Part shown: one piece after another, positions 17,274 to 26,092 of the stretch
How the letters are laid out: every line of letters starts with the position of its first letter
How positions within the stretch are numbered: the stretch's first letter is position 1
Source: Rossellomorea sp. BNER
GTDB lineage: Bacteria > Bacillota > Bacilli > Bacillales > Bacillaceae_B
Length of the DNA: 64,000 nucleotides
Direction of reading: 5' to 3'
Assembly: GCA_024213275.1 (NCBI GenBank)
Contig: JANAVG010000005.1
Location: 206,616 to 270,615, forward strand
Notes under the pieces: model-generated
What the model saw: only the letters and a program-made list of their open reading frames with translations
What the model was told of the DNA's origin: nothing
The model's database searches: none
Translations under genes and position numbers: made by a program

Positions 17274-18767
17274 ATGTCAGGTTTGAATAAACAGAAAATT
17301 GTGGATAGTGTTCCGCAAACAGGATTTTTTGGACACCCTAAAGGATTATTTACTCTATTTTTCACAGAGTTTTGGGAGCGCTTCTCCTATTATGGAATGA
17401 GGGCTATCCTTGTTTACTATATGTACTATGAGGTTTCTAAAGGTGGTTTAGGGCTTGAAGAGTCAACAGCTCTTGCCATTATGTCTATCTACGGAGCATT
17501 AGTGTATATGTCCGGTATTATTGGTGGTTGGTTAGCCGATCGGATATTTGGAACATCTAAAGCCGTATTCTACGGTGGAGTTTTTATTATGCTAGGGCAT
17601 ATTGCTTTAGCCGTACCTGGTAGCTTATCTATGTTCTTTGTTTCGATGGTTCTCATCGTCCTAGGTACTGGTTTATTAAAGCCCAATGTTTCAAGCGTTG
17701 TTGGAGAAATTTATAGTGAAGAAGATAATCGCCGTGATGCAGGATTCAGTATCTTCTATATGGGAATTAACCTCGGTGCATTCTTATCCCCATTAATTGT
17801 AGGAAAAGTTGGAATGGATATTGACTTCCACTTAGGTTTCGCTATAGCTGCTGTTGGTATGTTCTTTGGATTATTAGTCTTTATTTTCACAAAGAAAAAA
17901 AACCTTGGACTTGCTGGTACAGTTGTTGCAAATCCATTATCACAAGATGAAAAGAAAAAAGTCTACACAGTTATTGGTATTAGTGCAGTTGCTCTTGCTA
18001 TCTTAATTGCTATTGCCATTCCAACGGGATATTTAACAATTGAAAGCTTTGTTGCTCTTGTAGGATTTCTAGGAATTTTAATCCCGATCATCTACTTTAC
18101 TGTTATGTATCGTAGTCCTAAAACGACTGCAACAGAACGTTCACGTATAATTGCGTATATTCCATTGTTTATCGCTTCTGTTATGTTCTGGGCAATCCAA
18201 GAACAAGGGTCAACTATCCTTGCTCTATATGCAGATAAACGTACACAATTAGAATTTGCAGGTATCAGTATTTCACCCGCTTGGTTCCAATCTTTAAACC
18301 CATTATTTATTATTGCACTGGCACCAATATTTGCATGGTTATGGGTGAAATTAGGAGATCGTCAGCCAACAATTCCAAAAAAATTCTCTCTAGGTCTATT
18401 GTTTGCTGGATTATCATTTCTTGTCATTCTTTTACCAGCGTACTTTGGTGGAGAAGATTCATTAGTAAACCCATTATGGCTTGTTCTTAGTTATTTCATT
18501 GTCGTACTTGGAGAACTATGCTTATCACCAGTAGGACTATCCGCTACAACAAAATTAGCGCCTTCTGCTTTCTCAGCACAAACGATGAGTCTTTGGTTCT
18601 TATCTAATGCTGCTGCTCAAGCTATTAACGCTCAGCTCGTTAAATTCTATTCACCTGAAACAGAAATGCTATATTTCGGAATTATTGGCGGTGCATCGAT
18701 CGTTCTAAGTATTATCCTCTTCATGTTAGCTCCGAAAATTCAGACTTTTATGAAGGGCATAAAGTAA
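17274..18767 (+). CDS. dtpT: POT-family proton-dependent di/tripeptide transporter
   Basis: The 497-residue protein carries the POT signature FFTEFWERFSYYGMRAIL at residues 28-45, where the ExxERFxYYG motif binds protons and peptide. About 14 hydrophobic helices follow, including the second POT signature region (FSIFYMGINLGAFLSPLI). It imports di- and tripeptides with protons across the cytoplasmic membrane. The start has AAGGAGG, the promoter is close to consensus, and a strong terminator follows, so it is monocistronic. Homologues are DtpT of lactococci and YclF of Bacillus subtilis. Confidence 0.93.
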   Translation: MSGLNKQKIVDSVPQTGFFGHPKGLFTLFFTEFWERFSYYGMRAILVYYMYYEVSKGGLGLEESTALAIMSIYGALVYMSGIIGGWLADRIFGTSKAVFYGGVFIMLGHIALAVPGSLSMFFVSMVLIVLGTGLLKPNVSSVVGEIYSEEDNRRDAGFSIFYMGINLGAFLSPLIVGKVGMDIDFHLGFAIAAVGMFFGLLVFIFTKKKNLGLAGTVVANPLSQDEKKKVYTVIGISAVALAILIAIAIPTGYLTIESFVALVGFLGILIPIIYFTVMYRSPKTTATERSRIIAYIPLFIASVMFWAIQEQGSTILALYADKRTQLEFAGISISPAWFQSLNPLFIIALAPIFAWLWVKLGDRQPTIPKKFSLGLLFAGLSFLVILLPAYFGGEDSLVNPLWLVLSYFIVVLGELCLSPVGLSATTKLAPSAFSAQTMSLWFLSNAAAQAINAQLVKFYSPETEMLYFGIIGGASIVLSIILFMLAPKIQTFMKGIK

Positions 18768-18837
18768 TATTTAGTTAGAATTTGTGAAATATGTTGATAG
18801 AACTGAATGCGCTTTCGCAAATATTTGTTTGAGAAAG

Positions 18838-18875
18838 AGCCTATTTCAGCACATTGCTGGAATGGGCTTTTTTAT
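18838..18875 (+). terminator. Rho-independent terminator after the peptide transporter
   Basis: AGCCTATTTCAGCA pairs with TGCTGGAATGGGCT and is followed by a T-run. Confidence 0.85.
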
Positions 18876-18906
18876 TTTGGCTGTTTTCGTTTTGATAAAA
18901 GAGTTA

Positions 18907-18969
18907 GTTGGTCTTCGCTGCAAGATAGCTCGCTTCCGCAGGAGTCTCGCACCTGCAGCGAAGACCAAC
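18907..18969. repeat. Perfect 16-bp inverted repeat with a Bacillaceae repeat core
   Basis: GTTGGTCTTCGCTGCA (18907-18922) is perfectly inverted at 18954-18969. On the minus strand the loop holds GAGACTCCTGCGGAAGCGAG, related to the GACTCCTGTGGGA block of the element at 2942-3171. This is a dispersed palindromic repeat, and may also act as a second terminator because CTTTTT follows. Confidence 0.75.
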
Positions 18970-19040
18970 CTTTTTAAATTAGTTATAGATACATTATCAT
19001 TTAATCTATCCTTCTAATGGGAAGGTTTTTTCTTATTGGG

Positions 19041-19068
19041 TTGACTTTTATATAAACGAGAGTATAAT
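19041..19068 (+). promoter_or_regulatory. Sigma-A promoter of the marR-efflux operon
   Basis: TTGACT at 19041-19046, a 16-bp spacer and TATAAT at 19063-19068, 65 bases before the marR start. Confidence 0.75.
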
Positions 19069-19132
19069 TTAACAATGTTAATATTTCGTATGCGTAATGT
19101 TTTGTTGGTAAATAAAAAAGGAGTAAGATTAA

Positions 19133-19588
19133 ATGAATGGTAATAATAAAATAAAAAAGGTTATGCACTCCTTCCACGAAATCAATCGTGGATTTTATTC
19201 TTTATTAAATAACGAGATTGCTCAGCTTGGAGTTACGGTAAAACAATTACTTGTCCTTCGTACCTTAAAAGAAGAGCCGGATATCAGTTTAGGAGAGTTA
19301 GCCGAACGCCTTCAAGTCGGGTGTAGTACGATGAGCGGTATAGTGGATCGTCTCGTTAAAGCAGGATACCTTTTTCGCGAACGTTCAGAAAAAGATAGGA
19401 GATCATTATTAATTCGTCTCACAAAAGAAGGTACTGAGAAGCAAAAAGAATGTGAAAACATATTTATGGAACAAATGTCAAAAATACTAGACATACCGGA
19501 TCAAGATTTAGAACAGCTATTACAACTTCACCATTTACTTCTTGAGAAGATGAAAACAAAAGGAGCGGAAATAAAAAATGACGAATGA
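19133..19588 (+). CDS. MarR-family transcriptional regulator
   Basis: The 151-residue protein has the MarR winged helix-turn-helix: LGELAERLQVGCSTMSGIVDRLVKAGYLFRERSEKDRRSLLIRLTKEG written here as one domain spanning residues 52-100, with the wing DRRS followed by LIRLT. Its gene overlaps the DHA2 efflux gene by 11 bases, so it almost certainly represses this operon in response to the pump's substrate. C67 lies at the recognition helix (QVGCSTM), a possible redox-sensitive site; that is speculation. Confidence 0.92.
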   Translation: MNGNNKIKKVMHSFHEINRGFYSLLNNEIAQLGVTVKQLLVLRTLKEEPDISLGELAERLQVGCSTMSGIVDRLVKAGYLFRERSEKDRRSLLIRLTKEGTEKQKECENIFMEQMSKILDIPDQDLEQLLQLHHLLLEKMKTKGAEIKNDE

Positions 19589-21092
19589 AGCTAATGCGCC
19601 AGGCCAATCAATAAAAAAGGGCGCAATTCTTACAGTTATGCTTTTAGGTGCATTTGTTGCGATTTTAAATCAAACATTAATGAATGTAGCCTTACCGGAA
19701 ATGATGATAGACTTAGAAATTTCCGCTAATACAGCACAATGGCTAACAACTGGTTATATGCTAGTAAATGGGGTTTTAATCCCTGTAACAGCCTTTTTAA
19801 TTGAACGATTTACAACTAGACAACTCTTTTTGACTTCGATGGGGTTATTTGCAGCAGGTACTCTCATATGTGCAGTTGCTCCTGATTTTTCAATATTATT
19901 ATTAGGAAGAGTGGTCCAAGCTGCAGGTGCTGGTATTATCATGCCATTACTAATGATTGTTATTTTAACGATTTTCCCCATCGCAAAACGCGGACAAGCA
20001 ATGGGACTTATTGGCTTAGCGATGACTTTTGCCCCAGCTATCGGTCCGACACTTTCAGGTTGGATTGTACAAAATTATTCATGGCGAGTGTTATTCTATA
20101 TTGTTTTGCCCATCGCCATCATCGATTTCTTAATTGCAGCAGTACTTCTGAAGAATGTTACGAATCAAACATTTCCTAAAATTGATCTCACAGGAATTAT
20201 CCTTTCTACATTAGGATTTGGAGGATTACTATATGGTTTTAGTAGTGCCGGAAGTTTAGGTTGGACTAGTATCGAGGTCATTACAACTCTTATTATTGGA
20301 ATCATTACTCTTGGCTTATTTATAAGGCGACAAATGACAGTTAAAAATCCAATGCTGGAATTTAGAGTGTTTAAATATAACATGTTTACGCTAACAACCA
20401 TCATTAACGTTATAATCACAATGGCCATGTTTGCAGGGATGATATTAGTACCCATCTACTTACAAAATATCAGAGGGTTTACTCCCCTTGAATCAGGACT
20501 ATTATTGTTACCAGGTGCGATTTTAATGGGAATCATGTCTCCGATTACAGGATGGATTTTTGATAAAATTGGTGCTAAATGGCTCTCCGTCATCGGTTTG
20601 GCGATTACAACCTTTACAACATGGGAATTTAGTGAGCTTACTGACCATACTACTTATACATTTTTAATCATCATATACACTGCACGGATGTTTGGAATGT
20701 CAATGCTTATGATGCCCATTATGACGGCAGGCTTAAATCAGCTTCCACAACGTTTAAATGCACACGGAACTGCCGTTTCCAACACATTTAAACAAGTATC
20801 TGGTGCACTCGGGACAGCATTTCTTGTAACCGTTATGACCAACCAAACTGAAAAACATGTGACAGAAATGGCAACAGCAGCTGGCGTTACTCCTGATGCT
20901 AAACAGGAAATGGGTTATATTATTAAAGAAGCTACGATTCAAGGAATAAACGATGCATTTGTAGTAGCAACCGGCTTATCTGTGCTTGCCTTGTTACTTG
21001 CATTCTTTATTAAAAGAGTTAAACCTGCAGAAGAAGATGAAAAAAGAGAGGCCCTTAAAGAATCACAAAAAGTGGCTATAAATGAAGGATAA
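19578..21092 (+). CDS. DHA2-family MFS drug efflux transporter (EmrB/QacA type)
   Basis: The 504-residue protein has about 14 hydrophobic helices and the DHA2 signatures LNQTLMNVALPEMMIDL in helix 1 and GRVVQAAGAGIIMPL in helix 4 (motif A/C region). It should expel cationic or lipophilic compounds using the proton gradient. It overlaps the marR gene upstream and lacks a separate promoter. The C-terminal tail is hydrophilic (EEDEKREALKESQK). The specific substrate cannot be read. Confidence 0.92.
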   Translation: MTNEANAPGQSIKKGAILTVMLLGAFVAILNQTLMNVALPEMMIDLEISANTAQWLTTGYMLVNGVLIPVTAFLIERFTTRQLFLTSMGLFAAGTLICAVAPDFSILLLGRVVQAAGAGIIMPLLMIVILTIFPIAKRGQAMGLIGLAMTFAPAIGPTLSGWIVQNYSWRVLFYIVLPIAIIDFLIAAVLLKNVTNQTFPKIDLTGIILSTLGFGGLLYGFSSAGSLGWTSIEVITTLIIGIITLGLFIRRQMTVKNPMLEFRVFKYNMFTLTTIINVIITMAMFAGMILVPIYLQNIRGFTPLESGLLLLPGAILMGIMSPITGWIFDKIGAKWLSVIGLAITTFTTWEFSELTDHTTYTFLIIIYTARMFGMSMLMMPIMTAGLNQLPQRLNAHGTAVSNTFKQVSGALGTAFLVTVMTNQTEKHVTEMATAAGVTPDAKQEMGYIIKEATIQGINDAFVVATGLSVLALLLAFFIKRVKPAEEDEKREALKESQKVAINEG

Positions 21093-21276
21093 AATAAGTT
21101 TATTCATATAGGTTCTTTTCGTAACTTTGTTGCTTTTGGTCAATGATAAACATCATAAATATTTTATATTAGTGAAACCTTTTTACTTTGACGAAAGGAT
21201 GCCCCGAAACCTTAATACTTACGGGTTTCTATTCTTGTTCGAAAAGCAACAATCTATTTGAAAAACAGCCTTAATA

Positions 21277-21331
21277 AAAGTGGTTGCCCCAAAAAGTTAT
21301 TTAAAAGCCTTTGGTGGTCACCACTTTTTTA
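21277..21331 (+). terminator. Candidate terminator
   Basis: AAAAGTGGT pairs with ACCACTTTT across a 35-base loop, with a T-run. It lies in a 310-base gap after the efflux gene, which also holds a solo copy (about 21243-21277) of the terminal repeat of the element at 2942. Confidence 0.5.
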
Positions 21332-21402
21332 TGTGGACTCTCAAGTTTTATTGTAATTTTATGGTAAAATAGTAGTAGAGAAAGGTTTAAGGGAGGCGAT
21401 TT

Positions 21403-21705
21403 ATGATGCCAATCTGTCAAAATTGCGGCTGTAAGTGGACTTGGAGAGAAACCTTTGCAAAAATGTTTACGTTTAAAAATAAAATACGTTGCCCCTCCTG
21501 TAATACTTCTCAATACATATCAAAAAAATCAAGAAACCAATTAAGTCTATTTACTGTTATTCCGTTTTTAATTTGGATACCCTTCGTATCATTTGGTGTT
21601 CCTTTGGTTTATATCTTAGTCTTAGAATTCGTTTCATATGCTTTAGTGCTCATGGGGATGCCATATCTGTATAAGTTGAGTAATGAAGAGGAGCCGATGT
21701 GGTAG
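21403..21705 (+). CDS. Small zinc-finger/membrane protein, CXXC-CXXC family (TIGR04104-like)
   Basis: The 100-residue protein has two CxxC pairs (ICQNCGCKW and IRCPSCNT, 20 or so residues apart) followed by two membrane helices (about 45-65 and 68-88). This matches the small CXXC-20-CXXC family of Bacillus. The role is unknown. GGGAGG lies upstream of two adjacent ATG codons (21403, 21406). A terminator follows. Confidence 0.8.
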   Translation: MMPICQNCGCKWTWRETFAKMFTFKNKIRCPSCNTSQYISKKSRNQLSLFTVIPFLIWIPFVSFGVPLVYILVLEFVSYALVLMGMPYLYKLSNEEEPMW

Positions 21706-21739
21706 TCGAACCTAAAGGTAATAGGTGAGAACAAATGAT

Positions 21740-21768
21740 AAAAACGCTTGGGTGCAAGCGTTTTTTTG
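21740..21768 (+). terminator. Rho-independent terminator
   Basis: AAACGCTTG pairs with CAAGCGTTT around a 4-base loop, followed by T7. Confidence 0.9.
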
Positions 21769-21803
21769 TGTGGTCTATTCAATTAAAAGACCTCGAATCT
21801 CTA

Positions 21804-22172
21804 TTATACATTTTGTCTATCTAAAATTTCTTTTAAAACAGAAGCCTGATTATTTTCTTTATCTTTTGCTGCATAGATTAACGTAACGTTCTTTTCATTC
21901 TTTTTAACGATTCTTTTTAGTTCTTTTAATTGTTCTTTTTTACCTTCATCATTTCTTAATTCCTCTTTGTACTTCTCTTTGAACTCCTGAAACTTATCCG
22001 GATCGTGACTAAACCATTTACGCAATTGGATAGATGGTGCCACTTGCTTCATCCAGTGGTCAATTTTTAAATCTTGTTTTGCTATTCCCCTTGGCCAAAT
22101 TCTATCAACAAGTACACGGACACCATCATCTTTTGAGGCTTCCTCATAGGCACGTTTGATATTAACAGGCAT
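21804..22172 (-). CDS. DUF488 family protein (YeaO-like)
   Basis: The ATG at 22172 is selected by AAGGAGAG seven bases upstream; a longer frame upstream lacks a site. The 122-residue product (MPVNIKRAYEEASKDDGVRV..., VDRIWPRGIAKQDLKIDHWM, WFSHDPDKFQEFKEKY) has the conserved R-x-WPRG and H-D motifs of the YeaO branch of DUF488. Function is unknown; the family is cytosolic and widespread. It is a single gene. Confidence 0.88.
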   Translation of the reverse strand: MPVNIKRAYEEASKDDGVRVLVDRIWPRGIAKQDLKIDHWMKQVAPSIQLRKWFSHDPDKFQEFKEKYKEELRNDEGKKEQLKELKRIVKKNEKNVTLIYAAKDKENNQASVLKEILDRQNV

Positions 22173-22269
22173 CGTATCCCTCTCCTTGATTAAGTTCTTA
22201 CTTTCATCCATACCCTAATGAACTAAAAAGCAATCATTTAAGGTTTCATAAAAGAGGATTTATTCATAC

Positions 22270-22755
22270 TTAACCTTTTTTCGTAAAGGTATCAGGCATC
22301 ACCACAGCAACGACTTCTCCACGAGCGCAAAGCGTGTCATGAGCAAATACCTCTGTTTCCACCTTCCATTTTTTCGGATGAATCTCCTGTATGGTACCAA
22401 TCGCTTTTAATGGAACATCTTGTGGAGTTGGCTTTAAAAAATCAACCTTTAATGACGCTGTAACAAATCGAGGTGGCTCGAATCCATCGCCTGCTTCATG
22501 TCCATTTTTCCGATGTAGCGCCAATGCTGCAGAACCTGTCCCGTGGCAATCGATAAGCGATGCCATTATTCCTCCATAAACAAAGCCAGGGATTGCCGTA
22601 TGCTTCGGCTCTGGTGTATAAATCGTAACCGTTTTTTCCCCTTGCCAGCCCGTTCTAAATTGATGACCATCTTTATTCATTCTCCCGCACCCATAGCACC
22701 AGGCAAAATCATCGGGATATTCATCTTGAATCGCTTTGACTATTCTCTCTTCCAT
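22270..22755 (-). CDS. PaaI-like hotdog thioesterase
   Basis: The start is at the ATG at 22755, preceded by GGGGGAT. The 161-residue product has an N-terminal CYGCGRMNKDG motif (possible metal site) and the hotdog helix signature VYGGIMASLIDCHGTGSAALAL, in which the acidic residue D is in the usual catalytic position. The strand pairs ASLKVDFLKPTP and WKVETEVFAHDTLCARGEVVAVV complete the fold. It likely hydrolyses an acyl-CoA, of unknown chain length. Monocistronic. Confidence 0.85.
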   Translation of the reverse strand: MEERIVKAIQDEYPDDFAWCYGCGRMNKDGHQFRTGWQGEKTVTIYTPEPKHTAIPGFVYGGIMASLIDCHGTGSAALALHRKNGHEAGDGFEPPRFVTASLKVDFLKPTPQDVPLKAIGTIQEIHPKKWKVETEVFAHDTLCARGEVVAVVMPDTFTKKG

Positions 22756-22889
22756 CTTGCATCCCCCTTTTTCAGAATAGTATATCATATTATGGAGATG
22801 GATTAGTTTCAAAAAGTCTAAGAAGTAGCAGGAGCTTGTTTGTGAATATAAGGAAAATATTAAGAGCGTGGGGCTATCCTAAACCAGGG

Positions 22890-22945
22890 TGTAGGAGGCG
22901 ACCTCATTCGACTCCTTTGTGGTCATCATTTTGGGCTTTTTTTGA
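22890..22945. repeat. Dispersed repeat fragment with GGTC-TCATTTTGG core
   Basis: The segment near 22919 (GTGGTCATCATTTTGGGC) resembles 58155 (GAGGTCCTCATTTTGGAC) and, on the opposite strand, the 52-bp array at 8207. The 540-base gap between the thioesterase and phosphodiesterase genes holds this, the array at 23063 and a terminator. Confidence 0.5.
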
Positions 22946-23062
22946 ATTTCACTCCCGTTAGAGCCATTTGGGTCATCTTTTTATTGCTTATCGCCGGAAT
23001 TTCCGTATCAAAATCATTCAATTTGATAATTTGATAATCCTGAAGCAAAGATTGACTTAAAT

Positions 23063-23153
23063 ATTTGTCCAACTCCAATAATAATTTGTCCGTTATAGTA
23101 TTTTATTTGTCCATAATAGCCATTAATTTGTCCATAATCCAAATAAATTGACC
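23063..23153. repeat. 21-bp tandem array with ATTTGTCC core
   Basis: ATTTGTCC recurs at 23063, 23084, 23105 and 23126, with a degenerate fifth unit near 23146. Spacing is exactly 21 bp. The period is a multiple of three, which keeps a minus-strand frame open and produces a spurious YGQI repeat protein. Confidence 0.85.
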
Positions 23154-23223
23154 ATTCGACTGAATTCGACACTTTCCCCACTATCTCTGCCATTAAACTC
23201 CCTTCATCGTTATCAATTCCCAT

Positions 23224-23256
23224 AAAAAAAGGATAGCCACATCTGCTATCCTTTTC
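23224..23256 (-). terminator. Terminator of the phosphodiesterase gene
   Basis: AAAAGGATAGC pairs with GCTATCCTTTT; on the minus strand a T-run follows. Confidence 0.85.
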
Positions 23257-23294
23257 CCTATGATTTTCAAATACTGTTTAGGGCATATACACCT

Positions 23295-24188
23295 TTATTT
23301 TTTCTTCTTCAAAACCTCTTGTAAACGATCTGGGAAGTTTGTAAACATTCCTGTTACACCCCAGTCCAATAGTCTGCGCATATCTTCTTTTTCATTCACT
23401 GTATATGGGTGGATCAGTAATCCGTGTTCACGAACTTTTTGAACATATGCTTCATCAATGGTTTTATAGCTCATTCCTAATCCGATACTATACGTTTTAT
23501 ATTCTTCTAACTGTTCATCTGTGATGGTTGCTGATCCTTTGTACGAGATTAATTGTACTAGCGGTACTGTAGGATTTAACTCATGAACCATTTTCAAGCT
23601 TTCAGAACTAAATGATTGAATGATTACTTTGCTTGAAGGAGCATTAGGACCTGTTAATTTATATTCCTCTAGTATTTCTAGCAGTTTTTGTTCCATTCCA
23701 GGATAAACATGAGGAGATTTTGTTTCGATATAATAGCGTGCATCTTTTCCGAATTTCTGAATCACTTCTTCAAGCGTAGGCACTTCAATACCAACATATT
23801 CCTTTTTTGCATATTCAGGGTTTTTCTCATTAAACCATGAACCCGCATCAAGTTGCTTAATTTCGGCCAACGTATGATCTTTAACAAGTCCGGTTCCGTT
23901 TGTTGTACGGTCAAGCTTTTCATCATGCATAGCAATAAGTTCGCCATCTTTCGTCATTTGCAAATCTACTTCTATGTAATCGCCTTTCATATTTTCCCCT
24001 AGCTTATAGGCTAGTAGAGTATGTTCTGGGGCATGACCTGATGCACCACGATGAGCAACATTCAAAATTTTATTCTGATTAAGTGATGGATGAATAGGTT
24101 CAGCGGCCTCAGCTTGGCCAACTACTCCTGCTCCGATTCCAACTAGCGCTGCAGACATGAAAACATTTCTAAAAAGACCTTTCATCAT
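23295..24188 (-). CDS. glpQ: Secreted glycerophosphodiester phosphodiesterase (GlpQ-like)
   Basis: The 297-residue protein has a signal peptide ([19 protein letters not shown]...AEA) and the GDPD TIM-barrel motifs: the catalytic [13 protein letters not shown] near residue 46, [12 protein letters not shown] and [13 protein letters not shown]. It would release glycerol-3-phosphate from glycerophosphodiesters or, as with B. subtilis GlpQ, from teichoic acid ends, outside the membrane. It is divergent from the NAGPA-type gene across 199 bases. I looked for repeated TTNACA Pho boxes in that gap and did not find convincing ones. Confidence 0.92.
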   Translation of the reverse strand: MMKGLFRNVFMSAALVGIGAGVVGQAEAAEPIHPSLNQNKILNVAHRGASGHAPEHTLLAYKLGENMKGDYIEVDLQMTKDGELIAMHDEKLDRTTNGTGLVKDHTLAEIKQLDAGSWFNEKNPEYAKKEYVGIEVPTLEEVIQKFGKDARYYIETKSPHVYPGMEQKLLEILEEYKLTGPNAPSSKVIIQSFSSESLKMVHELNPTVPLVQLISYKGSATITDEQLEEYKTYSIGLGMSYKTIDEAYVQKVREHGLLIHPYTVNEKEDMRRLLDWGVTGMFTNFPDRLQEVLKKKK

Positions 24189-24387
24189 TTAAAACTTCCC
24201 CTCTCATTAAAAACTCTCTATCTGTAAGACTAGTTGATAGATTTTAAGGAAATATAAAATAAACGTAAAGATTTTATGAAAATGAAACTAGTAACCATCA
24301 TTTACTCTTCTTTACATACAAGTCATCAAAATGAAATGATTCTAAGATAGGATGAAATGAAAAGATGCTAAAAGGAGAAATGACAAA

Positions 24388-25980
24388 TTGAAAACAAATC
24401 TAGCAAAAAAATTATTGATTGTACCTCTTACCTTAGCCGCCGTTTTTTCATCTCTGTCAAACCCTTTGGATATAGAAGAGTCTACGGCCAATGCAAAATC
24501 CTATGAATCTAATAAAACAAGTGAACTTCCGCTTGGGGAACCAGGACTAAAGGAAAAGCGAAGTACACAGCATTTGGCTCCAGGTGTTACCCATACCGCT
24601 ATCATTAGGGGAGAAAGAAGTTCAGAAAATCACTTTACAGTGGATATAGCTTTCCTATCTAAACCTTCTGAAGCAAAAGATTTAGCGAATCGGCTAGAAA
24701 CAAAAGGCTTCAAACCTATGATCAAAACGATTAAGAATAGTCCTCATACTGATATTGAAAAAGACATCCTCGGATACTTGATCCGCGTTGGAAGCTTCGA
24801 GGAACAATCAGAAGCTGATAACTTAAAAAAACAATTAGGGGCAGCTGGTTTTTCTGGATTGAGAGTAACCTATACAGGCTATGATGATGCAATCACAAAA
24901 GGTCCTTGGTCAATTCATGTACTAGAGATAGACAGAAATCAATTTAAGGGGACACTCTCTACTACCCTTGCAATGGATAAAATAAATGGAAAAGAGACCG
25001 TGTCAAATATCGCTGAGCGGACGAATTCCTTAGCAGCCATCAACGGAGGATATTTTGTAGTTGGATCAAAAGACGGTACACCTGGTGACCTTGCTGGTAT
25101 CTCAGTATTAAATGGGCGATTAGTAAGTGAAGCTATAAACAACCGTTCAAGTCTGATTTTATCGGGTTCTAAAGATAAAGCTCAAATCAAATCATTATCT
25201 ACCTCTTTGAGTGTGACTTCCTCGGATGGTGCGATTCGAGAATTGGATGGTGTGAATCGGACAAATGGGCTCATTAGAAACTGTGGCGGTGTTGGGGGTG
25301 ATCTTTATTCTGAACAACCTATGCATGATGTTACCTGTACAGACCACAGTGAGTTAATACAGTATAAATCAATATACGGATCGGAAACACCCAAGGGGAA
25401 GGGACTTGAAGTAGTACTGAGTGAAGCGGGCGAAGTGGTAGAAGTCAGAGATCAGCGAGGCGGAAAGATCCCAGCAACCGGTTCCGTTATTGCTGGAACT
25501 GGAGAGGCTACTGAATGGTTAAAGGAACATGCCCAAAAAGGGATGAAACTATATGTTCAAACCCGTCTTTTAAGTGACAAAGGGAGAATATCATTAACTG
25601 AACAAACAAACGTCATTAATGGTGGTCCACGCTTATTAGAAAATAATAAGTACGCAATAAACGCAGCAGCAGAAGGCTTTTATCATGATGAAGAATTCTT
25701 CTATCGCTTTGGAATTTACAGACATCCTCGAACATTAGCAGGAATAAAACCAAATGGAAATTTATTATTTATCACTGTAGATGGAAGAAATCCTGAAAAA
25801 AGTATTGGGATCAATTTTGAAGAAAGCGCAAAACTGATGAAAGCATTAGGAGCAAAGGATGCAATTAATTTAGATGGTGGCGGATCAACAGCGATGGCTA
25901 TTGATGAACACTTGATATCCGATCCTTCCGATTCAAGCGGTGAACGCCCAATTGCTGATGCGATTACAATCTTGCCTTAA
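24388..25980 (+). CDS. Secreted phosphodiester glycosidase (NAGPA domain) with SPOR repeats
   Basis: The start is a TTG at 24388, ten bases after AAAGGAG. The 530-residue product has a signal peptide, then a SPOR-like pair of motifs (FTVDIAFLSKPSEAKDLANR, YLIRVGSFEEQSEADNLKKQ) at about 85-160, then an NAGPA domain at about 180-530 with SLAAINGGYF, VINGGPRLL, RTLAGIKPNG and AINLDGGGSTAM. NAGPA enzymes cleave GlcNAc-1-phosphodiester linkages. The SPOR module should bind denuded peptidoglycan, so the enzyme probably acts in the wall, possibly on teichoic acid linkage units. Confidence 0.88.
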   Translation: MKTNLAKKLLIVPLTLAAVFSSLSNPLDIEESTANAKSYESNKTSELPLGEPGLKEKRSTQHLAPGVTHTAIIRGERSSENHFTVDIAFLSKPSEAKDLANRLETKGFKPMIKTIKNSPHTDIEKDILGYLIRVGSFEEQSEADNLKKQLGAAGFSGLRVTYTGYDDAITKGPWSIHVLEIDRNQFKGTLSTTLAMDKINGKETVSNIAERTNSLAAINGGYFVVGSKDGTPGDLAGISVLNGRLVSEAINNRSSLILSGSKDKAQIKSLSTSLSVTSSDGAIRELDGVNRTNGLIRNCGGVGGDLYSEQPMHDVTCTDHSELIQYKSIYGSETPKGKGLEVVLSEAGEVVEVRDQRGGKIPATGSVIAGTGEATEWLKEHAQKGMKLYVQTRLLSDKGRISLTEQTNVINGGPRLLENNKYAINAAAEGFYHDEEFFYRFGIYRHPRTLAGIKPNGNLLFITVDGRNPEKSIGINFEESAKLMKALGAKDAINLDGGGSTAMAIDEHLISDPSDSSGERPIADAITILP

Positions 25981-25985
25981 CTATA

Positions 25986-26020
25986 GAAAATGCCTCCTAA
26001 AACGGGAGGCATTTTCATTT
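25986..26020. terminator. Bidirectional terminator
   Basis: GAAAATGCCTCC pairs with GGGAGGCATTTTC between convergent genes. Confidence 0.85.
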
Positions 26021-26092
26021 TAACATAGTTTGATTATTCAATTAGCTTAAGCTTTTTTAGTGGATCATTTTACAGGGAATTCATGCTTATGA

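Noticed and set aside
23014-23223. A 69-residue minus-strand open frame with YGQI repeats
   Set aside because: It is the translation of a 21-bp tandem array; the period is a multiple of three, which keeps the frame open. There is no good ribosome binding site.
24189-24387. Pho boxes between glpQ-like and NAGPA-like genes
   Set aside because: No pair of TTNACA-type direct repeats at 11-bp spacing could be found by eye.
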